In this document: positions 1-6,163 of the stretch, piece by piece | Layout: the number at the start of each line of letters is the position of its first letter | Numbering within the stretch: the first letter of the stretch is position 1 | From: an uncultured Clostridia bacterium | Lineage (GTDB): Bacteria; Bacillota; Clostridia; Oscillospirales; Butyricicoccaceae | Reading direction: 5' to 3' | Length of the DNA: 11,505 bases | NCBI GenBank assembly: GCA_945486175.1 | Contig: CALYTA010000009.1 | Span: 1-11,505, forward strand | The notes under the pieces: model-generated | Database searches by the model: none | Told to the model about the DNA's origin: nothing | Seen by the model: the letters and a program-made list of their open reading frames with translations, nothing else | Program-made: the position numbers and the translations under genes

Positions 1-121
1 CCAATCTGTACAACTTTTTGCTGCAAAGTGCACCAAAATGTGACACATTCTGATGTATTTGGTTTTCCATCTTCTCCCCCCAATTGTGCCCGTGTCCCGG
101 CGAAAGTATGCAAAACAGCAC

Positions 122-155
122 AAAAAAGCGCCGCTCCGGCGAAACCGGGCGGCGC
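122..155 (-). terminator. Intrinsic terminator of pyrE
   Basis: Read on the minus strand, a GC-rich hairpin (GCGCCGC-CCGG, loop TTTCG, CCGG-A-GCGGCGC, one bulged A) is followed by six T. It lies 13 bp past the pyrE stop codon. Bases 1-121, beyond it, show no gene or other feature that I can support. Confidence 0.9.
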
Positions 156-168
156 AGGCGCTTGTCAA

Positions 169-831
169 TTAAAAAACGCAATATTTTTCCATATAGGATT
201 CCATCAGCGGGAGAATGGACGCATACTCCGCCTGTCCCTGCAGATATTCATGGATATCACGGACATCGATGAGCGAATGCACGCGGATGCCGAATTCCTC
301 GCCGACCTCCATGACAGCGGTCTTGCCGGGGGTCTGGCCGACCTCACAGCGGTTGACTGAAATGAACATATCGGTTACCTTGACGTCAGCCGCGCCGTAC
401 AGCACCGGCAGTGTCTCGCGGATTGCGGTGCCCGCCGTGATGACGTCTTCGATGATGACAATGCGGTCGCCGTCCGCCGGCTTGTAGCCGACCAGGCTGC
501 CGCCCTCGCCGTGGTCCTTCGCTTCCTTGCGGTTGAAGAAGAACGGCTTGTCAATGCCATAGGTGCGCGCCAGCGCGCCTGCAACCGAGGTCGCCAGCGG
601 GATACCCTTGTATGCCGGGCCGAACATCGCGTCAAAATCTTCCCCGATGGTCTCCTTTACCATAGCGGCATAGAACTCGCCCAGTTTGGACGACTGCAAA
701 CCGGTCTTGTAGTTGCCCGTGTTCACAAAATACGGCGTGTTGCGTCCGCTTTTGGTGACAAAGTCGCCGAAACGCAGCACATCCGCGCTCATCATAAATT
801 CAATAAATTCCTTTTTTGCCGGTGTCAGCAT
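169..831 (-). CDS. pyrE: Orotate phosphoribosyltransferase (PyrE)
   Basis: Transfers the phosphoribosyl group of PRPP to orotate to make orotidine 5'-monophosphate, the fifth step of cytoplasmic de novo pyrimidine synthesis. The 220-residue length is normal. Visible motifs are SGRNTPYFVN (28-37), GPAYKGIPLA (71-80), the mobile catalytic loop NRKEAKDHGEGG (100-111) with its Lys/Asp/His set, and the PRPP-binding loop IVIIEDVITAGTA (124-136). The ATG at 831 is chosen because AGGAAGGA lies about 9 bp upstream. The gene appears monocistronic, with its own promoter at 865-893 and its own terminator at 122-155. No other pyr gene is next to it and no PyrR-type attenuator is apparent in the short leader. 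Function is certain at family level; nothing in the sequence looks unusual. Confidence 0.97.
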   Translation of the reverse strand: MLTPAKKEFIEFMMSADVLRFGDFVTKSGRNTPYFVNTGNYKTGLQSSKLGEFYAAMVKETIGEDFDAMFGPAYKGIPLATSVAGALARTYGIDKPFFFNRKEAKDHGEGGSLVGYKPADGDRIVIIEDVITAGTAIRETLPVLYGAADVKVTDMFISVNRCEVGQTPGKTAVMEVGEEFGIRVHSLIDVRDIHEYLQGQAEYASILPLMESYMEKYCVF

Positions 832-864
832 GGAAATCAGTCCTTCCTGATTGATGTTGCTTCC

Positions 865-893
865 AGTATATCAGAAATCCATGGGCAGGACAA
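865..893 (-). promoter_or_regulatory. Promoter of pyrE
   Basis: On the minus strand TTGTCC (893-888) and TATACT (870-865) are separated by exactly 17 bp, and the -10 is preceded by TGA, giving an extended -10. The transcript would start about 25-30 bp before the pyrE ATG, leaving room only for the Shine-Dalgarno. Prediction from sequence only. Confidence 0.75.
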
Positions 894-910
894 GAAAAAC
901 CGGCTTACAG

Positions 911-1681
911 TCACTCAAATGCCCCGATTTGATACAGCATGCCCCCTACTGCTACGGCAATGACAGCCAACAGTACCGCACCAAAGGCAAGCAGGCCGCC
1001 GATCCTCGCCGGTCTTCTTTCACGTGAGAACAGGATTTTCACCAGGCTGTACAGCATATAGCCCGCGGAAACAATCGCAAATGCTTCCAGCATCAGAAGT
1101 GCATTCTTGAACCCGCCCCGAAGCCCGTCTTTCGGCAGGATATAAAATGTATACAAAAACCAGTTCAGCAGCACGTAAAAACCAAACGACACAATCGCGC
1201 CCTTGGTATAGGAGCCTTGAATGGAAAATATGCCCCATGTCTTTTCAAAATAATTCTTCTGGTAGTCCTCCAGAATATCCCCCATCACATCACGGAACTT
1301 CTTGCCTTGCTGTTCGCGCTGCCGGATCAGTTCATCATATGTATCCACGGAAAGTGTCTCTATGCTTTCCTCCCGCTCCTGCATGATATCACACAGCTCC
1401 AGTGAGCCCTGCAATTGTTCCAGCCGTTCCTGTAACGCCTGTTTTGTCTGCTGTACCGCATCCTGTAAAGCCAGTTCACCATTCAATATCGCCTGAATAT
1501 CCTCGATGGACATATCCAGCCGCCGGAGCAGGATAATCTTCCGCAGGGTCTCCACATCCTCCTCGGAATAATCGCGGTAGTTGTTGCCCTGCCGTTCCGG
1601 ATGTACAAGGCCCTTGCTCTCATAAAACCGGATATTCGCACGGGCAAGCCCGGTTCTTTCCTCAATCTCCTTGATTTTCAT
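911..1681 (-). CDS. MerR-family regulator with C-terminal membrane domain
   Basis: A 256-residue one-component transcription factor. Residues 1-70 are a typical MerR winged helix-turn-helix: MKIKEIEERTGL, the IRFYESKGLVHPER segment (17-30), then YRDYSEEDVETLRKI (35-49). A Gln/Glu-rich coiled coil covers about 75-105, the usual dimer helix. Instead of a soluble ligand domain, the C-terminal half has three hydrophobic helices (about 162-183, 193-217, 227-250) split by short charged loops, so the protein is probably held in the cytoplasmic membrane. The ATG at 1681 has a GGGAGGGAG ribosome site 7 bp upstream. It is transcribed alone, from a promoter with a 19-bp spacer typical of MerR control, which suggests autoregulation. 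Signal and other targets are unknown. I see no terminator after it; its stop lies just upstream of the pyrE promoter, so read-through into pyrE is possible. Confidence 0.88.
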   Translation of the reverse strand: MKIKEIEERTGLARANIRFYESKGLVHPERQGNNYRDYSEEDVETLRKIILLRRLDMSIEDIQAILNGELALQDAVQQTKQALQERLEQLQGSLELCDIMQEREESIETLSVDTYDELIRQREQQGKKFRDVMGDILEDYQKNYFEKTWGIFSIQGSYTKGAIVSFGFYVLLNWFLYTFYILPKDGLRGGFKNALLMLEAFAIVSAGYMLYSLVKILFSRERRPARIGGLLAFGAVLLAVIAVAVGGMLYQIGAFE

Positions 1682-1706
1682 GGCTGTCTCCCTCCTTCCT
1701 TTCCCT

Positions 1707-1737
1707 ATCTTACACGTTCAAGCTGGTTTACAGTCAA
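1707..1737 (-). promoter_or_regulatory. Promoter of merR-like gene, 19-bp spacer
   Basis: On the minus strand TTGACT (1737-1732) and TAAGAT (1712-1707) are separated by 19 bp. Over-long 19-20 bp spacers are the established hallmark of promoters activated by MerR proteins, which twist the DNA to realign the two elements. A weak dyad (CTT...GT...AC...AAG) spans the spacer. Autoregulation is inferred from this. Confidence 0.6.
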
Positions 1738-1759
1738 GCCTTTTCTCCAAATTCCCGGT

Positions 1760-1792
1760 AAAAAACAGCCGGCAGGGAATCCCACCGGCTGT
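1760..1792 (-). terminator. Intrinsic terminator of rpiA
   Basis: On the minus strand the 8-bp stem ACAGCCGG/CCGGCTGT encloses a small inner GGG-ATT-CCC stem and is followed by six T. It begins 17 bp after the rpiA stop codon. Confidence 0.92.
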
Positions 1793-1808
1793 CAAACGCA
1801 ATATAGAC

Positions 1809-2498
1809 TTATCTGTTCGGGTTCTGGATGGTCTGGATGCCGTCCGGGCCTGCGGAAATGATGATATCCGTGCGGTTCAGGAAGAAGCCGGTCTCCAGTA
1901 CGCCGAGGGTACCCTTGAGGAATGCTTCCATTGCGGCATAATCCTTGCCGAACTTGGAGTTGGTGTACTTGGTGTCGAGGATGTAGTTGTGGTTGTTGGT
2001 CTCGTAGATCGAGCCATCCTTGTTCATGCGGAGCACCGGCTCAAAGCCTGCCTCCTCCATCTTCTTGACAACATGCTTGTAGCCGAACGGCAGAACCTCT
2101 ACCGGCAGGCCGAAGTCGCCGATCTCGTCAACCAGCTTGGCGCTGTGGCAGACCCAGATGTTGTACTTTGCGCTGGATGCGACAATCTTCTCACGGAACA
2201 GCGCGCCGCCGCCGCCCTTGATGCCGTTGAACTGCGGGTCAACTTCGTCAACACCATCGATGCAGATATCCAGCACCGGTGCGTCGTTGGTGTCCAGCAG
2301 CTCGATGCCGAGGCTCTTTGCCTGCTCCGTGGATGCATCAGACGTGGAAACGCACTTGATGTTCAAGCCTTCCTCTTTGACGCGCTGACCGAGCTTTTCA
2401 ATCAGATAATATGCCGTAGAACCGGTGCCGATGCCGACCAGCATGCCGTCCTTGACATATTTTGCAGCTTCATAGCCTGCCATCTGCTTTTCATTCAT
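1809..2498 (-). CDS. rpiA: Ribose-5-phosphate isomerase A
   Basis: Interconverts ribose 5-phosphate and ribulose 5-phosphate in the non-oxidative pentose phosphate pathway, feeding PRPP and nucleotide synthesis. The 229-residue protein carries the RpiA signatures GIGTGST (22-28), DGVDEVD (81-87) and KGGGGALFREK (94-104). Glu103 lies where the catalytic glutamate of the family is found. The start at 2498 is chosen over the in-frame ATG eight codons earlier (2522), because GAGGTG lies 6 bp upstream of 2498 and the upstream ATG has no ribosome site. The gene stands alone, with a terminator at 1760-1792, and is divergent from the lipid-kinase-like gene. Length and motifs are ordinary. Confidence 0.96.
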   Translation of the reverse strand: MNEKQMAGYEAAKYVKDGMLVGIGTGSTAYYLIEKLGQRVKEEGLNIKCVSTSDASTEQAKSLGIELLDTNDAPVLDICIDGVDEVDPQFNGIKGGGGALFREKIVASSAKYNIWVCHSAKLVDEIGDFGLPVEVLPFGYKHVVKKMEEAGFEPVLRMNKDGSIYETNNHNYILDTKYTNSKFGKDYAAMEAFLKGTLGVLETGFFLNRTDIIISAGPDGIQTIQNPNR

Positions 2499-2560
2499 TT
2501 CGCTCACCTCATAAACATTCAATAATTTGTCAAACCAATTCCTGCTTGATTTCTCTTCCT

Positions 2561-2590
2561 ATTGTAATACACGCGGCTGCCAAAGTGCAA
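2561..2590 (-). promoter_or_regulatory. Possible rpiA promoter
   Basis: On the minus strand TTGCAC (2590-2585) and TACAAT (2566-2561) are 18 bp apart. The -10 is good and the -35 weak. It would give a leader of roughly 55 bases. It lies back to back with the promoter of the divergent gene at 2621-2650. Confidence 0.45.
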
Positions 2591-2620
2591 TACATTTCCT
2601 GTTTTTTCTTGCGCAGAAAA

Positions 2621-2650
2621 TGGACATATCCGTTTGCTTTGTGCTATACT
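2621..2650 (+). promoter_or_regulatory. Promoter of the lipid-kinase-like gene
   Basis: TGGACA (2621-2626) and TATACT (2645-2650) are separated by 18 bp, with TGC directly before the -10 (extended -10). The gene's GGAGG ribosome site (2675-2679) follows 24 bp later. Confidence 0.7.
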
Positions 2651-2686
2651 GTAACCAAGGAGTGGTATTGATGGGGAGGTGTCCGT

Positions 2687-3490
2687 ATGGAGCATATTTT
2701 TCTGCTGTGTGCAGCAAAGCCGCACAGCCGGGCTGTCATCCAGCTGGTCGCACGCATTCGCACTGCAGCGGCACAGACCGGTGCGCTGTGCCTGATCCGT
2801 GAATGCCGCAGAGCAGGTGACATTGAAGCATTCATCTGCCGTGATGCGGCACGCGGCGGCGCCATGCGGTTCTATGTATATGGCAGCGACGCAGACCTGT
2901 GCGCCGCTGCACGTGTTGCCTCCGGTTTTTCCAACGCGGAAATCGGCATCATTCCGGATGCGCGCGGCTGTGACTTTGCGCGCAGCTACCCGCATGCCGA
3001 TTTTTCCAGCCCGCTGGCACAACTGCGTGCTGCGCCGCGGACAGTCGATATGATCGACTGCAACGGGCAGCGGTTCCTCAATTCGGTGCGCGTCTGTTCG
3101 CCCGGTACCTTCCGCCGTGCAGTACCGCTCTCCCCGCCGGTATCGCTCGCTGCCGCCTGTGATGACGGCGCATTGCTGACCGGTGCCTTCGTGTCTGCCG
3201 CTGTCGGCAACGGCACCCATTCCGGCAGAAAAAACCTGTTCCGGTATGCCGACCCGTCCGACGGCCGGCTCGACTTCGCGCTGCAGCGCAGCCTGCCGCC
3301 GCGCGGCACCACAGCCTCCATTCAAAAACAGGTCCGCCGGCTGACACTGGTCCCGCATCAGCCGCTGTATGTCTGCGGTGACGGCCAGCAGTTCCGCGCA
3401 ATCCGCCTGTCGTTCACCGCGGTGCCAAGCTGCGTGCGCTTCCTGATCCCCGCGGCACGGACACACCATATTCCGATTCAGTTCACATGA
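2687..3490 (+). CDS. Diacylglycerol/lipid-kinase-like protein with eroded active site
   Basis: The 267 residues follow the DAGK/YegS-like lipid kinase fold, but the catalytic signatures are degraded. The start MEHIFLL..A matches the family's first strand. RFYVYGSDADL (61-71) sits where functional proteins have GGDGT followed by Leu; only Gly66 and Asp68 of the motif remain. GIIPDARGCDFARS (87-100) replaces the usual GTGNDFAR. FLNSVRV (130-136), AVGNGTHSG (172-180), the DPSDGRLDF stretch (189-197) and GDGQQF (231-236) match the C-terminal beta-sandwich, which binds lipid in relatives. Active relatives phosphorylate membrane lipids; this one is probably not a kinase, or has changed activity. 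About 267 residues is slightly short for the family. No frameshift or internal stop is present, and it has a clear promoter and a GGAGG site 7 bp before the ATG, so it looks expressed rather than decaying. Its last 13 bp overlap the convergent ferredoxin gene. Confidence 0.75.
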   Translation: MEHIFLLCAAKPHSRAVIQLVARIRTAAAQTGALCLIRECRRAGDIEAFICRDAARGGAMRFYVYGSDADLCAAARVASGFSNAEIGIIPDARGCDFARSYPHADFSSPLAQLRAAPRTVDMIDCNGQRFLNSVRVCSPGTFRRAVPLSPPVSLAAACDDGALLTGAFVSAAVGNGTHSGRKNLFRYADPSDGRLDFALQRSLPPRGTTASIQKQVRRLTLVPHQPLYVCGDGQQFRAIRLSFTAVPSCVRFLIPAARTHHIPIQFT

Positions 3491-3669
3491 ATGACCAGAA
3501 CCGGGCAGCCGTCCGCGGCTGCCTGTACAGCTTCCTCTTCCTCCGCGTTCGGCTGGCGGATGACCTGCGCCAGTCCGTCTGACGCGATTTCAAACACGGC
3601 CGGACAGGTTCCGGCACACTGGCCGCATGCAATGCAGCCCGCTCTGTCAATTTCCACCTTCACAAGCAT
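3478..3669 (-). CDS. Small single-cluster [4Fe-4S] ferredoxin
   Basis: A 63-residue soluble electron carrier. The segment DRAGCIACGQCAGTCP (8-23) gives Cys12, Cys15 and Cys18, and GCPV (54-57) gives the remote fourth ligand Cys55 followed by proline. This is the arrangement of one-cluster bacterial ferredoxins; Cys22 before Pro23 is an extra cysteine commonly seen in this clostridial group. The acidic stretch EEEE (43-46) fits an electron carrier that docks on basic partners. The ATG at 3669 has AGGAGG about 6 bp upstream and lies 13 bp after the thioredoxin stop codon, so the two genes form one operon. Its stop codon lies inside the end of the convergent lipid-kinase-like gene. Redox partner is not shown by the sequence. 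Confidence 0.93.
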   Translation of the reverse strand: MLVKVEIDRAGCIACGQCAGTCPAVFEIASDGLAQVIRQPNAEEEEAVQAAADGCPVLVIHVN

Positions 3670-3682
3670 TCCCCTCCTTTCA

Positions 3683-4000
3683 TCAGATCTGATCCAGCAT
3701 GCGCAGGATGGCTTCCTTGCTGTGCACGCCGGTCATGGTTGCCGCCGGTGTCCCGCTGCGGAACAGCATCAGCGTTGGAACCGAGCTGATATGGTACAGC
3801 CCCGCCAGCTGCGGCTCCTTGTCTACATTGACCTTGCACACCCGCACCGCATCGGTTTCCGCTGCGATTTCTTCCACAACCGGCTCCAGTTTCCGGCATG
3901 GGCCGCACCAGTCCGCCCAGAAATCCACCAGCACCGGCTTTTCCTGGCGCAGTACCTGTTCTTTAAAGCTGTCCGTTGTCACAGCAATCGGCTGATTCAT
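3683..4000 (-). CDS. trxA: Thioredoxin
   Basis: A 105-residue disulfide oxidoreductase of the cytoplasm, the standard thioredoxin size. It has the active-site WCGPC (31-35), the buried acid in VDFWA (Asp26), the cis-proline loop SVPT (Pro75 before Thr76) and the Gly at 91 near the C-terminus. The start was set at 4000, giving MNQPIAVTTDSF with GGAGG 7 bp upstream. An in-frame ATG two codons earlier (4006) is nearly as good, but the much longer upstream reading frame has low-complexity basic sequence and is not thioredoxin. First gene of an operon with the ferredoxin. No thioredoxin reductase is adjacent, so which reductase recharges it is open. Confidence 0.95.
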   Translation of the reverse strand: MNQPIAVTTDSFKEQVLRQEKPVLVDFWADWCGPCRKLEPVVEEIAAETDAVRVCKVNVDKEPQLAGLYHISSVPTLMLFRSGTPAATMTGVHSKEAILRMLDQI

Positions 4001-4013
4001 CGCCATTCCTCCT

Positions 4014-4035
4014 CCGCCCGCCATCCGGCAGGCGG
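4014..4035 (-). promoter_or_regulatory. Hairpin abutting the thioredoxin ribosome binding site
   Basis: On the minus strand CCGCCTGCC and GGCGGGCGG form a 9-bp stem (one T-G wobble) with loop GGAT. The stem ends directly against the AGGAGGA ribosome site of the thioredoxin gene. It could modulate translation or protect the mRNA 5' region. No clear promoter for the operon was identified between 4036 and 4140. Confidence 0.45.
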
Positions 4036-4119
4036 TTTTAGTTTTCCCGTTCCGTCGCGTGCTATCCATCCGCCGCGCGGGCTTTTTTTCGATATTTTTC
4101 TGTTTTTTGCACATTTCCT

Positions 4120-4148
4120 GTTCCACAAACGCACACCTGTGGTATAAT
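4120..4148 (+). promoter_or_regulatory. Promoter of the sodium symporter gene
   Basis: A perfect TATAAT (4143-4148) is preceded by TGG, an extended -10, with a weak -35 (GTTCCA, 4120-4125) 17 bp upstream. Transcription starting near 4155 would give a leader of roughly 108 bases, unusually long for this window. Confidence 0.75.
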
Positions 4149-4158
4149 AAACGAAACC

Positions 4159-4246
4159 CATGCCCAATTCGCCCATATATATGGCAAACCCTGGGGCATG
4201 TGAGGAATTTTCATCGTACAGCAGCCGCTGTGCGGGTATGAAATTT
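4159..4246 (+). promoter_or_regulatory. Structured 5' leader of the sodium symporter gene
   Basis: Two hairpins fill the leader. The first pairs CATGCCC (4159-4165) with GGGCATG (4194-4200) around an inner AT-rich hairpin (4171-4185). The second pairs AATTTTCAT-CGTACAGC (4206-4222) with GCTGTGCG (4227-4234) and ATGAAATTT (4238-4246); the upper 8 bp are fully paired around an AGCC loop, GGT is bulged, and the lower 9 bp have one mismatch. The second ends directly before the AGGAGG ribosome site (4247-4252). This could be a cis-acting regulatory RNA or simple stabilising structure. I do not recognise a named riboswitch. Confidence 0.5.
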
Positions 4247-4262
4247 AGGAGGGAATTTTTTT

Positions 4263-5618
4263 ATGAGTAAAAAACGCAGCAGCTTTTCCAGCCGCATCGG
4301 CTTTGTCCTGGCTGCGGCGGGATCTGCCGTCGGTCTCGGAAACCTGTGGAGGTTTCCATATCTGGCAGCCAAATATGGCGGCGGCACGTTCCTCGTCATT
4401 TACCTGATTCTCGTGCTTACATTCGGCTATTCGCTGATGACGGCAGAGATCACGCTGGGACGCAAAACCCGTCTGAGTGCAGTCGGTGCATATGGAAAAA
4501 TCGACAGGCGGTTTAATTTTATCGGCCTTCTGTCCTGTCTTGTGCCGATTATCATTATTCCGTATTATTGCGTTATCGGCGGCTGGATTATCAAATATCT
4601 CGGCGTATTTGTCACAGACGGTGCGGCAACCGCAGCGGCAGACAGCTACTTTACCGATTTTATCACCAGCCCGATTCAGCCGTATGTACTGATGGTCATC
4701 TTCCTGACCATTACGGCGGTCATCGTTTCGTTTGGCGTCAAGCGCGGCATTGAAAATGCCAGCCGCATTATGATGCCGCTGCTGATTATACTGTCCATCG
4801 CCATCTCGATCTATTCCATGACCCGTCCGGGCGCATGGGAGGGTGTCAAGTATTACCTCACCCCGCATTTCTCCGATGTCTCGCTGAACACGCTGCTCGG
4901 CGCACTCGGACAGATGTTCTTCTCGATGTCGCTCGCCATGGGCATTATGATTACCTATGGCTCGTATATGATGGATGACACCGACATCGAAAAATCAGTC
5001 TCCCAGATTGAAATTTTCGACACCGGCATTGCATTCCTCGCCGGCCTGATGATTATCCCGGCAGTCTTCGCCTTTTCCGGCGGCGATGAGGAAGCACTCA
5101 ACGCAGGTGCGGGCCTGATGTTCGTCACCATGCCGAAGGTATTCGCAAGCATGGGCTTCGGTACCGTTATTGGCATTGCGTTTTTCGTGCTGGTCTTCTT
5201 CGCGGCGCTCACCTCGAGCATCTCGCTGTATGAAACCGTTGTCTCGATTTTCTGTGACAAGTTCCATATTTCGCGCAAGCTCTCCTGTGTCGTCACCTAT
5301 GTCATCTGCCTTGTGCTCGGCTTCTTCAGCGCACTCGGTTATGGCACGCTGTCCGGCATTGCACCGCTCGGCATGAGCTTCCTCGACTTCTTCGACTTCA
5401 TCTCCAACAGTATCCTGATGCCTCTGGTTGCCCTGCTGACGTGCATCTTCCTCGGCTGGATTGTCGGTCTGAACACCATCACGGACGAGGTCAAGAAGAA
5501 CTCCGCCTTCAAGCGTGAAAAAATGTTCCGCGTCATGATGCGCTGGATTGCTCCGGTCTTCCTGATTGCAATCCTCATCAGCTCGGTGCTCAGCGCACTC
5601 GGCATTATCAGCATCTGA
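4263..5618 (+). CDS. Neurotransmitter:sodium symporter (NSS/SNF) family transporter
   Basis: Imports an amino acid or related solute with Na+ across the cytoplasmic membrane. The 451 residues and about 11 predicted helices match bacterial members such as MhsT. Helix 1 carries the unwound-region signature AAAGSAVGLGNLWRFPYLAA (17-36), followed by GGGTF. Helix 6 (about 207-236) contains GQMFFSMSLAMG, and helix 8 contains AALTSSISLYE (314-324), whose Thr/Ser residues correspond to the second sodium site. Charged loops such as MMDDTDIEKS (236-245) separate the helices. The ATG has AGGAGG 10 bp upstream. The gene is transcribed alone, from an extended -10 promoter through a structured leader, and ends at a strong terminator. 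Substrate cannot be read from sequence; aromatic or branched-chain amino acids are typical of relatives. Confidence 0.95.
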   Translation: MSKKRSSFSSRIGFVLAAAGSAVGLGNLWRFPYLAAKYGGGTFLVIYLILVLTFGYSLMTAEITLGRKTRLSAVGAYGKIDRRFNFIGLLSCLVPIIIIPYYCVIGGWIIKYLGVFVTDGAATAAADSYFTDFITSPIQPYVLMVIFLTITAVIVSFGVKRGIENASRIMMPLLIILSIAISIYSMTRPGAWEGVKYYLTPHFSDVSLNTLLGALGQMFFSMSLAMGIMITYGSYMMDDTDIEKSVSQIEIFDTGIAFLAGLMIIPAVFAFSGGDEEALNAGAGLMFVTMPKVFASMGFGTVIGIAFFVLVFFAALTSSISLYETVVSIFCDKFHISRKLSCVVTYVICLVLGFFSALGYGTLSGIAPLGMSFLDFFDFISNSILMPLVALLTCIFLGWIVGLNTITDEVKKNSAFKREKMFRVMMRWIAPVFLIAILISSVLSALGIISI

Positions 5619-5637
5619 TTCCATTTTAAGCAGTATA

Positions 5638-5665
5638 AAAGCCGCCCGTTTGGGCGGCTTTTTTT
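5638..5665 (+). terminator. Intrinsic terminator of the sodium symporter gene
   Basis: AAAGCCGCCC pairs perfectly with GGGCGGCTTT around a GTTT loop, followed by a run of T (5659-5665). It lies 19 bp after the stop codon. Confidence 0.95.
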
Positions 5666-5758
5666 CCGGTTCACGCTGCATTTCCAGTTGATATCCCTGA
5701 TTCCGGCAGGTTCAATCATCTCGATTTTCTTTATGGACACGCCCTTTCCCTGATTCTG

Positions 5759-5767
5759 TGCTATAAT
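5759..5767 (+). promoter_or_regulatory. Extended -10 promoter of the arsR-like operon
   Basis: TGC-TATAAT is a full extended -10. No good -35 exists at the normal distance; TGGACA (5734-5739) is 22 bp upstream, too far for normal use. This suggests reliance on the extended -10 or on an activator. The ribosome site follows at 5784. Confidence 0.65.
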
Positions 5768-5795
5768 AACCGAACAGGCAGAGAGGAGTGATATT

Positions 5796-6146
5796 TTGCA
5801 AAGCATAAACGATCTGGCAGATGAATTCAAAGCCTGCCAGAAGGTTCTTCTGGCGCTCGGAGATGAAAATCGCCAGCATCTGATTCTGGAGATGATGCAG
5901 ACAGGAGAATGTGATGGTATCCGTGTGGGCGCAATCGCCGAACGAACCAATCTCTCCCAGGCCACTGTGTCCCACCATCTGCGGGTGCTGAAAGATGCCG
6001 GCCTTGTCAAAATGCGCCGGGAGGGCACAAAAAATTATTACTACTTTGATGTCGATACCGAAGCCATGAACCAGCTTTTGCAAATGCTCACCCATGCAAA
6101 GCAACTCATGGAATCCCTGCCCGACCGAAGCGGCGAAAACAGATAA
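5796..6146 (+). CDS. ArsR-family HTH transcriptional regulator
   Basis: A 116-residue winged-helix repressor of the ArsR/SmtB type. LLALGDENRQHLILEMM (18-34) is the family's leading helix. Residues 45-75 form the helix-turn-helix, with recognition helix SQATVSHHLRVL (54-65). DAGLVKMRREGTKNYYYFD (67-85) is the wing. It lacks the ELCVCDL metal site and has only Cys14 and Cys39, so metal sensing by the classical site is unlikely. The start is a TTG at 5796, supported by GAGGAG ending about 7 bp upstream; no ATG fits. It is the first gene of an operon with the nitroreductase 17 bp downstream, and probably represses it and itself in response to an unidentified signal, possibly redox or a nitroaromatic/quinone compound (inference). 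Confidence 0.93.
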   Translation: MQSINDLADEFKACQKVLLALGDENRQHLILEMMQTGECDGIRVGAIAERTNLSQATVSHHLRVLKDAGLVKMRREGTKNYYYFDVDTEAMNQLLQMLTHAKQLMESLPDRSGENR

Positions 6147-6163
6147 ATCCGGAGGAATGACAT

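Noticed and set aside
1671..2525. Plus-strand open frame of 284 codons opposite rpiA
   Set aside because: It is a shadow of the rpiA codon pattern, with no ribosome site, and crosses the rpiA terminator and the merR promoter.
2527..2532. TTGACA on the minus strand near rpiA as a -35 box
   Set aside because: No acceptable -10 lies 16-18 bp downstream; the region there is the rpiA ribosome site.
2519..3469. Long minus-strand open frame (316 codons) opposite the lipid-kinase-like gene
   Set aside because: It has Cys/Arg/Ala-rich composition without a recognisable fold. It covers rpiA's upstream region and lies antisense to a gene with promoter, ribosome site and family homology.
3504..3523. 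Hairpin GGCAGCC/GGCTGCC as terminator of the lipid-kinase-like gene
   Set aside because: The 7-bp stem is real, but no T run follows and it lies inside the ferredoxin coding sequence.
4001..4126. N-terminal extension of thioredoxin by up to 42 residues
   Set aside because: The extension is basic and low in complexity, lacks a proper ribosome site and is not a signal peptide. The 105-residue form has normal length and a good site.
4245..5681. Minus-strand open frames opposite the sodium symporter (4245-4868 and 4995-5681)
   Set aside because: They are very rich in Asp/Glu/Asn/Arg, as expected from antisense of hydrophobic codons, and have no family resemblance. One runs through the terminator.
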